DNA of 64,000 nt from NCBI RefSeq assembly GCF_902167145.1, contig NC_050097.1:227931034-227995033 (forward strand), in the 5' to 3' direction. Source of the stretch: Zea mays (Eukaryota; Streptophyta; Magnoliopsida; Poales; Poaceae). The position numbers and the translations under genes were made by a program. Numbering within the stretch: position 1 is the stretch's first letter; the number at the start of each line of letters is the position of its first letter. The notes under the pieces were generated by a model. That model searched no databases and had not been told where the DNA came from. It saw nothing but the letters and a program-made list of their open reading frames with translations. Below, piece by piece: positions 43,094-55,091 of this stretch.

Positions 43094-46000
43094 ATGGGTG
43101 AGTTCCTGGTCAGCGCCTCCACGGGCGCCATGGGCTCAGTCTTGTCCAAGCTGGCCACCATGCTGAGCGACGAGTGCAAGGCATTCAAGAATGTGCGCGG
43201 CGACATCAAGGACCTCAAGAAAGAGCTTGAGCACATGCACGCTTTCCTCCTTGCCATGGCGGACGTGGAGGATCCCGACGAGCAGACCAAGCTCCGGGCA
43301 AGAGATGTGCGGGAGCTCTCCTACGACATCGAGGACACCATCGACAAGTTCACGGTGCATTTTGAACGTGAATGCAACCCCAAGTCTCGGGGCTTCAAGG
43401 TGCTCGTCGATAAATGCAGGAAGCTGATGACAAGCGACATCAAGATCCGTCGTCAGATCGCCAAGGAGGTGAAAGACATCAAGAACCAGATCAAGGACAC
43501 CAGCGAGAGATATGCGAGGTACAGCACTACCGCTGGTGGCTGCAGTACAAGGAATGTGGTGGTTGACACACGAGTTCTTGCTGTGTTTAAGGACACATCA
43601 GAGCTTGTTGGCTTAGATGGCCCGAGTGATGAGCTTGTCAAGTTGCTCAAGTTTGAGGAGGGCGACTCTGCGCATCATTTGGAAGTTGTCTCTATTGTTG
43701 GATTTGGGGGGCTAGGAAAGACAACTCTGGCTAACCATGTCTATAACAAGCTTGGAGAAAACTTTGACTGTCGGGCTTTCGTTTCAATTTCACGAAATCC
43801 TGATACATCCATGATTTTGAACTCTATCTTATCTCAAGTCGGCAGCCAAAAGAATGCCAATGGTTTTGCAGAGGTTCAACAAGTCATCAGGGATATAAGA
43901 GAATTCCTCAAAGACAAAAGGTTCGAAATTCTGTTACTACTAGCTACCAGCAGTGCTAAAAACTACTTAATTTGAATTCCGATTATATATATATATATAT
44001 ATTGTCAAGTACTACATGTAATAATGTATATATACTGTCACATGAAGCCTGTGTATTAGGTGGTAGCAGTTTAGTCAGGTACGGGCATTTCTATCCGGCG
44101 TTCCCCGTCACCCTAATTTTATGTATTTTAGGGATGAGTTTATTTAAGAAATGAGTAAATAATAGGAGCGATGCTTAAATTTTATTCCCCGCCCCCCTCC
44201 CCTTTTTCCTCAAAATATCTTATGTGTATTTATACTTATAAAACATATACGTTTTTATTTAAATCTTATGAGTAATAAAAAGAATTCTTTTAGGGCATAT
44301 TATTTAGTAATAATATTTTCTTGCTCATTACCTAGCTAAACGGTAACGTCTTCATTTCATAACCATGGGCATAATATATTATACAGTGGCTATAATATAA
44401 TTTTTATTAATTTATGCTGCAGGTATTTTATAGTAGTTGATGATATATGGGATGTACAAGCTTGGAAAATTTTGGAGTGTGCATTTGCTAAGGGTGGTCG
44501 TCCTGGCAGCAGAATATTGATCACAACCCGAAAAATGGAAGTTGCTAAAGTATGTAGTTCACCTCCTGATGAAGATCACATCTACAGGATTAAAGCACTT
44601 AGTGATGCTGACTCAAAAAAGTTATTTTTCAAGGGAATATTTGGATGCGAAGAAAAGTGCCCTTCTGAACTTAGAGAAGCCTCTAATGGAATTCTGAAAA
44701 AATGCGGTGGTTTACCATTAGCGGTAATTACTATATCTAGTTTGCTGGCAACCGGGCAGAAAAAAGAAGATCAGTGGGAAAGGGTGCACAGATCTATTGG
44801 CTTTGCATTTGGCAGGAGTTGTGAGGTTGACGGAATGCGAGGGATATTATCCTTGAGTTATTTTGACCTTCCACACTGTTTACGAAGTTGCCTCATGTAT
44901 TTGACTCTATTTCCTGAAGACTATGTGATTGAAAGGGTTCGTTTAGTGCACAAGTGGATTTCCGAGGGTTTCATCGTCTGTGGGCAGGATACTAACAATC
45001 TTGTAGAACTAGGAGACATGTATTTCCATGAGCTTATTAATAGGAGCCTGATACAACCAATTGACATTGGATATGATGGTAAGGCACGGGGCTGCCGAGT
45101 GCATGACACTATCCTTGATTTCCTCGTCCAAAAGTCGGCGGAAGAGAACTTTTCTGCTACGCTGATGCTAAGAAGCAATCAGCAGCAGCAGCAGCAGCAG
45201 CAGGAAGCCAGCAAATTCGTCCGTCGGCTATCGCTGATTGCACACGGGACTAGTGATCAGGAAGAAGAAGCCAACATATATAATGTCCTAGAAGAATGCA
45301 TGGATACGTCTCATCTTCGATCATATAGTATTTTTGGGCGGGGCTCCAAGAAACTGTTGTCTTTTATTCCGTACTTGAACTATTTGCGTGTGTTGGACAT
45401 AGAAGGCTGCCCCACACTTGAAGACGATGATCTGACGAACATTGGAAGGCTCTACCAGCTAAGGTACCTGAATGTTAGTAAAACAGGTATAACTTCATTT
45501 CCGACAGACATGGAAGGTTTGCAGCACCTAGATACACTTAATGCAAGATATTGTCGTCGTCTTAGGAACCTGCCAAAAGCTTTCATCTGGTTTAAGCAAT
45601 TGGTGCGCTTGATCGTCACATATGGCACTAGACTACCAGACGGGATTGGAAATTTGAAGAACTTACAAGAGCTTGGTGATGTTTACGTGCCCAAGTGTTC
45701 GCTCAACTTTCCGCAGGAACTAGGTGAGCTAACAAATCTGAGGAGTCTGAGTATTGGGTTGGACACGATACAAGGCGACAAAGCATGTTACATGGAGAAG
45801 CTGGTGTCCTCTCTCTGTAAACTGGACGCATGCAACCTCAGTGATCTGTCTCTTGTATTAGCCCTGCACGGAGACGGACACGGCGATGACATTGTGTCGT
45901 TCCCTGCTCTAAGTAGCATCCGAAAGGTTTGGCTCTCGAGTCCAGGAATCTCCAAGACCACCACCAGATGGCTAGTCTCGCTCGTCAACCTAGAATACTT

Positions 46001-46487
46001 GAATATCTACGTTGCTGATGTGATAGAGCAGCGAGACATTGAGTTGTTAGTTGGAAGCATACCTACTACTCATCTGCTTGATCTTACAGTAACTGTCCGT
46101 AGGACCTACAACTTCGTCGGGCCACAAGTCTTCATCATCCGAGGGTTTCAACAGGTGCAGAGATTTTCATTTCGTTCTGATGATGACTCTTCAGGGACGT
46201 TGGTTGTCCAAGTTGAAGGAGGATCCGGAGGGGCCATGCCAACGCTGAAAGAACTTAAGCTCAAGATCCACCCACCAGCGTTAAATTCAGCTGTACTAGG
46301 TGGTTTTGATTTTGGCATTCAGCACCTCTCCTGCCTTGCGAGCTTCACCCTCAGGGGTGTAAAAATGGCTTCTTCAGATGTCGAGGCTGCGGAGCGTGCT
46401 TTCAAGTCCATGGTCGAGACCATTGTTCTGAACGACCGGCTAAGGCATTTGGCGGCTCCATCTTCATCACGCTTTGTTGGAATGTAA
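43094..46487 (+). CDS. CC-NB-LRR (NLR) disease resistance protein, two exons, 963 residues
   Basis: An intracellular immune receptor of the coiled-coil class, expected in the cytoplasm. Exon 1 is 43094-43920 and exon 2 is 44423-46487 (stop at 46485-46487). The 502 bp intron has a GT donor after GACAAAAG and an acceptor TATGCTGCAG, and it splits an Arg codon in frame. Rx-type coiled coil: residues 1 to about 130, with the EDVID-like LSYDIEDTIDKF (75-86). NB-ARC: P-loop GFGGLGKTT (203-211), kinase-2 VVDDIWD (280-286), RNBS-B GSRILITTR (304-312), GLPL (372-375), RNBS-D CLRSCLMYLTLFPED (428-442). VHD (502-504) stands where MHD is usual. LRRs follow from about 545 to the end. Length is typical. 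All nucleotide-binding motifs are present, so it looks functional. Odd: eight Gln just after the NB-ARC. The ATG is the first in frame and gives the standard CC start. The effector recognised cannot be read from sequence. Confidence 0.93.
43921..44422 (+). other. Intron of the NLR gene
   Basis: 502 bp, AT-rich, with a TA dinucleotide run at about 43,983-44,001. It lies between RNBS-A and kinase-2 in the NB-ARC, a common intron position in grass CC-NLRs. Its splice sites keep the frame exactly. Confidence 0.88.
45180..45203 (+). repeat. (CAG)8 microsatellite in NLR exon 2
   Basis: Eight uninterrupted CAG codons encode residues 529-536 (Gln). The tract lies between the NB-ARC ARC2 part and the first LRRs. 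Being in frame, length changes would alter only the Gln count. Confidence 0.95.
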
Positions 46488-47249
46488 ATCATCCACAGAC
46501 CACAGTACGTGATTGATTCTTCATTCGGACCTCCCTGTGCTTGTTTGATTTCTTTTTATTTTTTTATGTTAACTTCATGGGGGGCCCACGAATAATTTCG
46601 AGGAAACTGACAAGTTTAATTGATGAGTGTTTGCTCTAGTTTGTTTGTTGTTTTCTAGTGAACCCAATTTATTGAATTAATTACCTCAAATCCTTGCCAA
46701 TTCTCACTCGCCTGTTTGTTTCTTTTCCTGTTATGTTGAGGTGATCTTTAGCGACCCTTATTTATTACCAACTATTGGTTGCTAAAAGTTAGGGACTGAT
46801 AGTTGGTCGTCAAATCTGTTTGTGGCCGTAGTCGGTTGGTCGATAAAAGTCTAAAAATTTAACAACTTATGATTGATCGTTATAGATATCGTTGGGGACC
46901 AACGGTGGGTCGCTATAGAGAAGGGGTAGCTATCAAATCTTATAACATAATTAACCTGCAGACGTTAGTGACTAAAAATTAATTAAAACAAATAAAACAT
47001 TGATCGCTAGATTGTAGAAAAGAAAAAAAGAATTGTAGAAAAGAAAAAAATAATTATAGAAATGAAAACGAATTTAAAAAAGTATTTCTAAGGTTTGAAC
47101 ATTGAACCTATGTTAACTCAAATATCAATGACTTTACCACCTAGATTAGACTTGGTTTTGATTTCTATTGTGATTGATTCTTTCTTATTGACTTACAAAA
47201 GCCCATGTAAAGACCTATCCACTAAGTCACGTATTCCACATCTCTACCA
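46488..47249. other. NLR 3' flank, non-coding
   Basis: This holds the presumed 3' UTR and flank. About 46,748-46,925 contains repeated words such as TTTAGCGACC, TTGGTCGTC, CCAACGGTGGGTCGCTATAG, reminiscent of the ends of small DNA transposons, but no terminal repeat pair was established. No gene is seen. Confidence 0.5.
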
Positions 47250-47252
47250 TAA

Positions 47253-49485
47253 GGGTTTGTTTGGAAGTCCACTTCCTCGCGGGAAAATCATACTTTTTTC
47301 CGGGTCCAAAGCTCACGTGGAGATGTATCCGGGTATACTTTTTGGCCCATTTCGAAGACAAACACCCCGGTCCAGTTCTCTCAACCTTCCCCAGTTTGGA
47401 AGGGACACGAGCGGATCAGAACGACCGCGCCCTCCGTCGCCACCACCATCCGCTCTGTCGCCGCTCTGCTGCCGCTCCATCGTCGTCCACACTAATGCCA
47501 TCCGCTCTACCGCCGCTCCATCGTCGTCCTTCCTCGATGCAATCGCGAGCGATACGTGAGGCGACAGTGCCCTCCACCACCGCCATCGTCTCAGATTTGT
47601 CGTCCTCCACCGCCATCTCTGCCCTCAGTTTGCTGTCCTCCACCGTCGTCTTCCGTGGCACGATGTAAGACCTTCGCTCCTCCTTGTAAATTATGTAGTT
47701 ACCTAGGGTTCAATTCATTCTCCATTATTCGGTTCTTCGAAGGTACAGTACAATGTTGTCTCCAAGACCTAGTACATGGTCTTCTCCAAGATCCAGTACA
47801 AGGTCGTCTCCTCCAAGATCCGAACCCCAATGCTAGTGAGGTATGCACCTTCCGAGTACAAGGCCGGCTCTCCTCTGATTTATCACGAACTGCATGAACT
47901 CTGATGCACCTAGCGAGTTCCAGAGTCCTGGTGAGCTCTGATAAATTTTTATGCATGAACCAAGAGGAAGTTGCTAGTTTTAGTTTGGGGCACATTTTTT
48001 GGATCAGTTAAGTGATGCCTATTTTTGGTTCAGAACTATACATCGATTGATCTATTTAAATTGTCCATCTTGATGCATTTTTTGTTCAGTTGAACTTGAA
48101 CTGGGTTCTTTAATAAATTCACTACAAAATCTGCATTCAATAATTGTTTGGAGGTTTGAATGAACTAACCTCAGAAGGGGTTTAGTTGCTCGGTTTCATC
48201 AGTAGCCACTATTAATGGATCAGAATGACTTGTAGACAAAAGGAGAACCACCCTCTAGTTCTTGCATTTCATCACTGAAAATTGATGCTGCACTGACTTC
48301 GTATACTGTTTGTAGCCACTAAAAATATTTAAGTACATGAGAACATGTACCTAGAAAAAATTATTAGGTTTGAAACCACAAATAATTAGGAATAAAGCTT
48401 TCAAATAGAACTAACTCAGTCTTTTTAAAACAGTGGTCTCTATTATAGCATTCTTTAACCTTTCTAGATTGGTCTCACCAATCTAGAACTATTAGCAAAG
48501 GAGAACATCTAGCAGTTTTGCCGAACGGGTATCCTAGACTGCAAAGCATCATCCATGGGGGTAGTAGTAACAGTTGCTCTCCTAGTTGTTACTGCTATGC
48601 ATTCAGGTTTATGTGCGATAGTAATAGCTGTTCTCCTAGCTGATCTGTAATAGTAATAGCAGTTTTATGATATATGTTAAGTTTTATCATGCTTGTGTAT
48701 TTTTAATTTCTGCGAGGGACAAGTATTTGGCTGTCTAGTATCTAATATGAAAGGATTCATATTTTTGTTAAGTTAGCTAAAGTATTTTATGGTGCCTCTT
48801 GGACCTCTGTCAAATAGGAAGGCAGACTCCTCTATTGTTGGTGACTTTTTAGCTACTGTGCATGCAAATAGGAAAACATTCAGATTTTTTTAGCGGTTGG
48901 TGACTTTTCTCTATTGCTTTGGTTATGTGCATGCAACCATGTATACTAAGTTACTAACAACGTGCCAATTGGTGTTACTTGCAGAGTGGAGGCAGCACAT
49001 GAAACCAACATGGAGAAGAAAAATGAAATGGCATTCCACATGAAGCTTGTGAAAAAAGAGTTAAACTCGTAATTTATTCTAGTGCCGAAGTTCCTAACCA
49101 AGAGACTTGTATTCCATTTTTATATTATATTGTCTATCTATATGTGTGAATAGAGGCAACCTTATATGATGTGATGATGGATGAATTAGCTTCGATGGAT
49201 ATTATATGGTATTCAAATTAAACTTTACATGAATCATATGTGGTGCATTATTTTTGGATTTTAGTGATGTTCATTGTGTTTCTGATTTTCCCAAATATTT
49301 CTCTTTTTTCTTTGATTTTTTGAAATTTTTTGAAGTATTTTGCTCAAGAGGGGGTATTTAATCCCTTGACTCCCAAATGGTGCTAGGTAAGTATATTGAG
49401 AGGGGAGATTCTCCCTAGAAATGAAAGGGCCTCTTTAAATCCCCTTTAGGGCTGATTTCCCTAGGAATCGCTTCCAAATCAGTCA
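47253..49485. mobile_element. Possible PIF/Harbinger-like non-autonomous element
   Basis: TAA at 47,250-47,252 and 49,486-49,488 flanks ends that share TTTGGAAG...TTCCT.G.GGGAAA in inverted orientation (left TTTGGAAGTCCACTTCCTCG; right complement TTTGGAAGCGATTCCTAGGG). TAA/TTA duplications are typical of PIF/Harbinger. The terminal match is imperfect, and no transposase is visible. The interior includes a CpG-rich block (47,400-47,660) and AT-rich sequence with no supported gene. Confidence 0.4.
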
Positions 49486-49488
49486 TAA

Positions 49489-50805
49489 CGCAGCCGCCGC
49501 CTGCTGCTCGTGCATCCCGACGACACCCCACCCGACGCTCGCCACGGCCCCATCCTGACGCTTGCCACGGCTACGGCCCCACCTCAGCGCTCAGCGGCGG
49601 CGCCTCTCCTGGCGGCGGACCCTCCCGTCGATCAGCGGCGGCTCCATCCCTGTGACGTCGTCCAACCGCCACAGTCCCATCCCACTGTAACGGCGAGGTC
49701 TCAAGCAACCGCCGACGATGACGCATCGGGAAGGAGCCAACGATTGACCCATCGCTAGATCCCCTTTCGTTTTTCCTTCACCCAAGGTATGGATCCGGTC
49801 TATTATCATGTAGATCTGATCCGCACTTGATTAAGTTTAATCTTATCCATGGATCTAGAGAACCACGAATTTTTTGTTTATATCTGTTAGGTTTAGATTA
49901 ATATATGTGTGTTCGATTTGGCACTAGTTAATTTTTATCCCATGGAAAAATTGCCTTCATTTATACATGCAACATGACAAAAGTTTTGTAGTTAAAAACC
50001 TAAGGTTGTAAACTAATTATGTTATCTGTTGGTCGATCTAATATCACAATTGCATTTGTATTCGGTGATGGACACTGATCTTTGTTTTAGTGAAGGCACA
50101 ACTATGTTGTTGGACCGATTCCATTTGGAATCAATGAAACTTTAACATAAATCGAATGAATGAATACCCAATGACTATATTCTAAATCAGTTCTTAGAAC
50201 CCAATGTGTGGTACTGTGTATTAACCTAACCATATTGTGCACGCACACAACAAACCCAATGAAAATCTGGTATTATTAAACCTGTCACTATTAGCAGGAT
50301 CATATTGTGATATTGTAGGTATCCTTTGTACATATATTACAATAGAGCTTTGTGATTACAAATTGACATGTATATTTGATCTCTAAAATGTCACTAGTTG
50401 TGAGGTGTGCCTGGAAGTATAAATTGTATACTAGTGTAGTATCAAAGATCTTTTGAATATTTCTTTCAAGATCAACGAATATAGTACTGATTATTAATAT
50501 TACCAGCAGGTCGAAATTTCTATGGTTGATGCTGAGAGGAGGCTGCTGATAAATGCTCTACAAGATATTGACAATCAACATTTTATTTTTTCTATGACAT
50601 TGATTTAGTTGGGAAGTTTCGAACACTAGACCTTTCAGCAATCCACACACTCAGAAAACACATGAGATACAATATGTAAGGTTGGATCTCTGGTCTCTTT
50701 CTGTCTTCTTCATTCTTATGAGGGGATACATGTTCCTTTATATAGAGACGTGAGACCTCTCAGGGATATAAGTGGTATTCGCCCACATAATCCTACTAGA
50801 GTTTC
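49489..50805. other. Non-coding region
   Basis: The first 250 bp are GC-rich (CCGACGACACCCCACCCGAC style) with short frames lacking domain signals. The rest, to 50,805, is AT-rich without recognisable features. Confidence 0.5.
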
Positions 50806-50808
50806 TTA

Positions 50809-51150
50809 GAGCAACTCCAAAAGGATCTTAAAAATTTTGCCCCAAAAACTGATTATTAAGAGTAGACTAAAAAGTTTTAAGAGTGAATTATGAGGGTTAC
50901 TCCAACAGTTCCTTTAAATGTGACATGTGGCGTAATCTGTACAGTCGTCGGGAGGCTGTGGATGATCTGATACGTTGAGGAATGGATTGGGGAGGGATAG
51001 AACATACCAAAATATGAGGGAGATGAGGCTGTGGATGTGAGACGCTAATTTTTTTGGGGAAGAATGAGGGAGCTGTTGGAGTAAGAAAAACCACTATTCT
51101 TGACTAATATCTGTTTTGGGGTTAGTTTACATGTTATTTTGGAGTTGCTC
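50809..51150. mobile_element. MITE with TTA duplication (PIF/Harbinger, Tourist-like), 342 bp
   Basis: Perfect 14 bp terminal inverted repeats GAGCAACTCCAAAA, flanked by TTA at 50,806-50,808 and 51,151-51,153. It has no coding capacity. TTA target sites and small size place it with Tourist-like MITEs. Confidence 0.9.
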
Positions 51151-52286
51151 TTAACATGATGTACTTTTACCCGGACCCTGTTTTGATGGAGCTTTGCTGG
51201 CTTTGGCTGAGTACTAGCTGGTAAAAAAAGTGGATTCATCGACTTCTAGTTGTTGAGAGGAGACAAAAAAGAGTTTTTATAAATAGTAATATGAATAGCT
51301 AGCGCAACAGTAGGTGAATCTAGGCCCTAGGAATGGGTCACAATTCGGCCCTAACCCCACTTCAATCCTAGAATACTAAGGAGTAGATCCAGCCCTACTT
51401 GAATCCAAACTAATTTGGTGCAGCTCAATCCAAACTGATTTGAAAGCCTTGCCACCCAAACCTGCCCTGATCCTTTCAAAATACACGACAATATTGCATT
51501 AGCAATCCAAGGGCCCCCACAAACATGCAAGCACCACCACTAGCTAATTGAATTAGTATAATTCATGGGCTCACACATACATGGCCACCCATTGCAGAAC
51601 GCAAGTCTACCAAAAATGCAGAACGAAATGGTATAAGGTTGTGGCCTGACAACAAGCATGCAGTAGGCCTGATAGCAAGCAGGCGACAAGAAAATATAAT
51701 AGCAAAATCATCTATGCATCCAGAAGAAACTATAGTAATAAATGATTGTTCTGCCAGGTATTGCTATTCTGAATACATGTATCGTTTGAAACTACAACTC
51801 TAGAATGCAGATCAGTTCATCTCTTTGGCATAAGACAATTTCCCATCCACTTTGAGATCACCTTTTTTATTTGAGATGTAACTTACATAAAATAAATTGC
51901 TAGGATGTGCTGTCGAATACAAGGATTGGCTTTGCATCACCTTTGCAATTGATCCATCTTCTCTCGAAGACAGGCTTGACAGGCTCAAGTCCTTCTGCTT
52001 GGGATACAAAAAGGCAACAAAAAGTGATAAGATAAAGTCACCAGCTTATATGAATAGAAATATATAAGAACATATATCTATTTCAAACTGAGGGTGAATC
52101 ATGAAATTGAGTTTGTATTAAAGAAATGGTGGTGAGCTACCTGCAATTACTAATCCAATTACTTATAAAATCTGAATTACTGCATTGTTGCAGTCTTGCT
52201 GCTCCAACAGTGAAAATGTTTCTAAAGAGATGAAACTTTGGTGATTAAGAAAATAAAAAATTATTGTTTTACCTGGATCAAATTTC

Positions 52287-54346
52287 CTAATCATCTTCTT
52301 CATCATCCGAATCAAACATTCGCTTTCCTGTCATTGGTTCACCTACATGAATTAATGTAGATAATTCAAGTCATTGTCATGTAGTTCATTGTTGGCGATG
52401 TAAAGATAAGATAGATGCAAAGTCTACTTTTATATGATAATTTACCTTCTTCATCATTGAATCCAATCAACCAGTCTTTGGCACAGACTAAAGCTTCAAG
52501 TGTTTCAGGAGATAGTGATGTTCTATTTTTTCCAAGAATTCTACCAGCTGCACTAAAGGCAGATTCTGAGGATACTGTACTCACAGGAATAGCCAAAAAA
52601 TCTCTAGCCATCAAAGACAATATTGGATAGGCATCTATGTTTTTCTTCCACCATCCTAAAACATTGAAGTTTTCATCTGGCTTGACAAGGATCCTAGGGT
52701 CCTCCAAGTAAGTACCCATTTCTGTTCGCTCTGACGGGCATCCATATTTTGAGATGCAAATTGAGCAAATGCATGTTCCACCCTTCTTTTACCGCAGAGA
52801 GGTGAAGAGGTAAAAGTCTCACTTCTCATCTGATCCTCATGAGGAATAAAGACAGGCAAACCATGACTCCTCATGATTTTCTCATACTCTAGGTAATATT
52901 TCTTCAAGTACCTTTTGAGCTCCGTCATCTTCATATCAACATTATCACCAATTGTGTAGAAATAGAACGTGACAAATTCGGTCTTCATTGATGGATCTAG
53001 AATAACAACTATGAGCGACACAATATTAGGATTTTCCCAATATTTTTGGAACTTAGCATACATAACATTTGCCATCTCACTAATGAGTTCATTTGAGTTC
53101 CAAGTCACATCAAGCAGCACACCTCGGATAACGAGCAACATCTTGAGAAAAAGATGAGCTGTGGGATGTCTATCCGCTGAGAATGCTTTGGTTGCATCAC
53201 TAAACTCTTGTAGAAAACCATGAAGAGCTTCTGCCTTTGACCAATCTTCTTCAGTGGGAAATTCATGATGTTGCTCTGTTGCATACCTATTAAGAGCAGC
53301 CTTATATTTTAGTGCTTCATTTAACATATCATAGGTTGCATTCCAACGATGTGGAACATCAAGAATCAGCTCTAATTTACTTTTAAGACCCAATGCTTGA
53401 ACAATAGAATTGAAGATCTACAAATGAGATGGTGTAGATGTCATGACCTTGATAATGTCCCTCACGCTCCCGATTGCATTTGGAACGACTTTCAGTCTAG
53501 CTTGAACCATGATATTGAGCACATGAGAAGAACATCTCACATGGAGGTGTTTCACCACTAAAAAACATCTGACTACCCAATGCATCTCGCATATCTTTCA
53601 TTGCTCTATTGTTTACACTAGCATTATTCAATGTCAGAGTAAACAAATCCCCAACCAATCCCCACTCTAGCAAACAAGAGGTAATACCATCTTGCACAGC
53701 ATAAGATGTATGAGGGAAGGAAATTTTCTTGAATCCAATGATCTTTTTGTGCAAATCAAAGTCTTTCACTAATGAAACGTGTTGTTACACCAAGATAGCC
53801 AAGGTTTTGGTTAGAGGACCAAAGTTTGCCAGTCAAACTAACATGGGATTTCAACTTCGTAAATTGGTCCATCAACTGCAACTTCTCTTCATACAACAAA
53901 ATGCAATCTGAACGGATAGTCTATCGACGGACTAATTGAAAAGACGGTTGGTAGTAATTTATCATTTCTTTCCAGGATGGATCTTCACACTTTCGAAATG
54001 AAATCTCTACGCTAAGGAAGTACCTGGCTATTAGACCTCAAAAGACTACAAGGTTGAAAACATGAGCCTCATCAGGTTTTGTTTTTTGGGTCGCTAAGAA
54101 CCTTTGTCTCTCTTCTTGTGAAATTGCATGGCAATACATAGAAATGTGCCTATTCAGATGAGTTGTACCTTTACCCGCAACAGAAGATAAGTGGGCCTTA
54201 CAGTATTTGCAGATCGCCTTCTCTTTCCCATCTACTAGCTCTGAATCAACATAATCCCAAACTTTAGCCCTTCTTTTTGTTGATCTGCTTGACTAATCAG
54301 TTGAGATAACATCATCCATTTCTGGAGCTGATGAAACCCTCTCCAT
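52287..54346 (-). pseudogene. hAT-2 transposase, nearly complete, broken by stops/frameshifts
   Basis: Begins at the ATG at 54344-54346. A premature TAG is already at codon 18 (54293-54295). The BED zinc finger follows (WDYVDSELVDG, CKYCKAHL, HLNRHISMYC; about 54,260-54,135). The middle is in several frames (53,769-53,497; 53,393-52,720), with HRWNATYDML and a truncated LDPSMKTEF block. The C-terminal hAT dimerisation region (52,719-52,447) reads FLAIPVSTVSSESAFSAAGR and LEALVCAKDWL. A last intron (52343-52445, 103 bp) joins in frame to a short acidic exon ending DDEEDD, stop 52287-52289. The product would bind the hAT ends and move the element; it is not intact. Confidence 0.87.
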
Positions 54347-55091
54347 GGCTAGACTGCAAGATCACCAAATGAAAATCGTTACACAAGTTATAAGTGAGGC
54401 ACACGCCTAGGAATATGGCCTAAAAAATCACAACCAATTTATGACTTATTACTGGCGTACTTAACAGTTTAAATCACCATATGAAAAGAGTTGTAGTCAG
54501 AACGTGCAAACAAATCTTAGCAATTGAATCGTGAAATACATACAAGGCTATGAGTTATAGTTCTATTATTTATACACTACCAAATAATATTTGTAAGTAG
54601 CCTTTTTTGTCTTCTCAACGTATTTGTTCTTAAGGCTTCAAGACTGCAGATGTTTACATTGAACGAGAATGCTCCAGCTGCACGGAATCGTTGTGTAAAA
54701 CCCCAACCATATATATTTGATACCTTTCTTTAAGACAGCTGGAACGAGTACTATATTTGAACGAGTATGCTCCAGTTACACAACGATTTCCTATTTACAT
54801 CTGACTATCAGTAGAGTAGCTAGGAAATACCTTTCTTCGAGCACAAATCCTACAGGTGCAAATCCTCTAGGTGCAATCGTGGCTCTGATTCCTATGCCGG
54901 TCGGTGGGGGCCGCGGTCGCCACCCAGCCGATGAAGCGACAGGGCATGCTACATGCGTCGGTGGGAACCGTGGACGACTAAACCGTCTCCGATTCCTGCA
55001 GTCGCCGGCTCCGATTCCTGTGTCAATCGCTCACCGCCGCTCTTCGGACGACCAAACCGTGGAGGAAGACGCTACAGGAACCATGGGCTGT
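54347..55091. other. 5' region of hAT-2 transposase gene
   Basis: Non-coding. 54,360-54,870 is AT-rich; 54,870-55,080 is GC-rich. It probably contains the promoter and leader of the minus-strand transposase. It ends in GCTGT (55087-55091), the target-site copy for Sirevirus-B. Confidence 0.5.

Noticed and set aside
47416..47668. Ser/Arg-rich frames suggesting a small gene
   Set aside because: Low-complexity CGTCGTCC-type composition on both strands, no domain, no start or splice context.
51812..52009. Short minus-strand frame left of the hAT-2 transposase
   Set aside because: Ser/Lys-rich, no domain, beyond the transposase stop at 52,287; likely 3' non-coding sequence.
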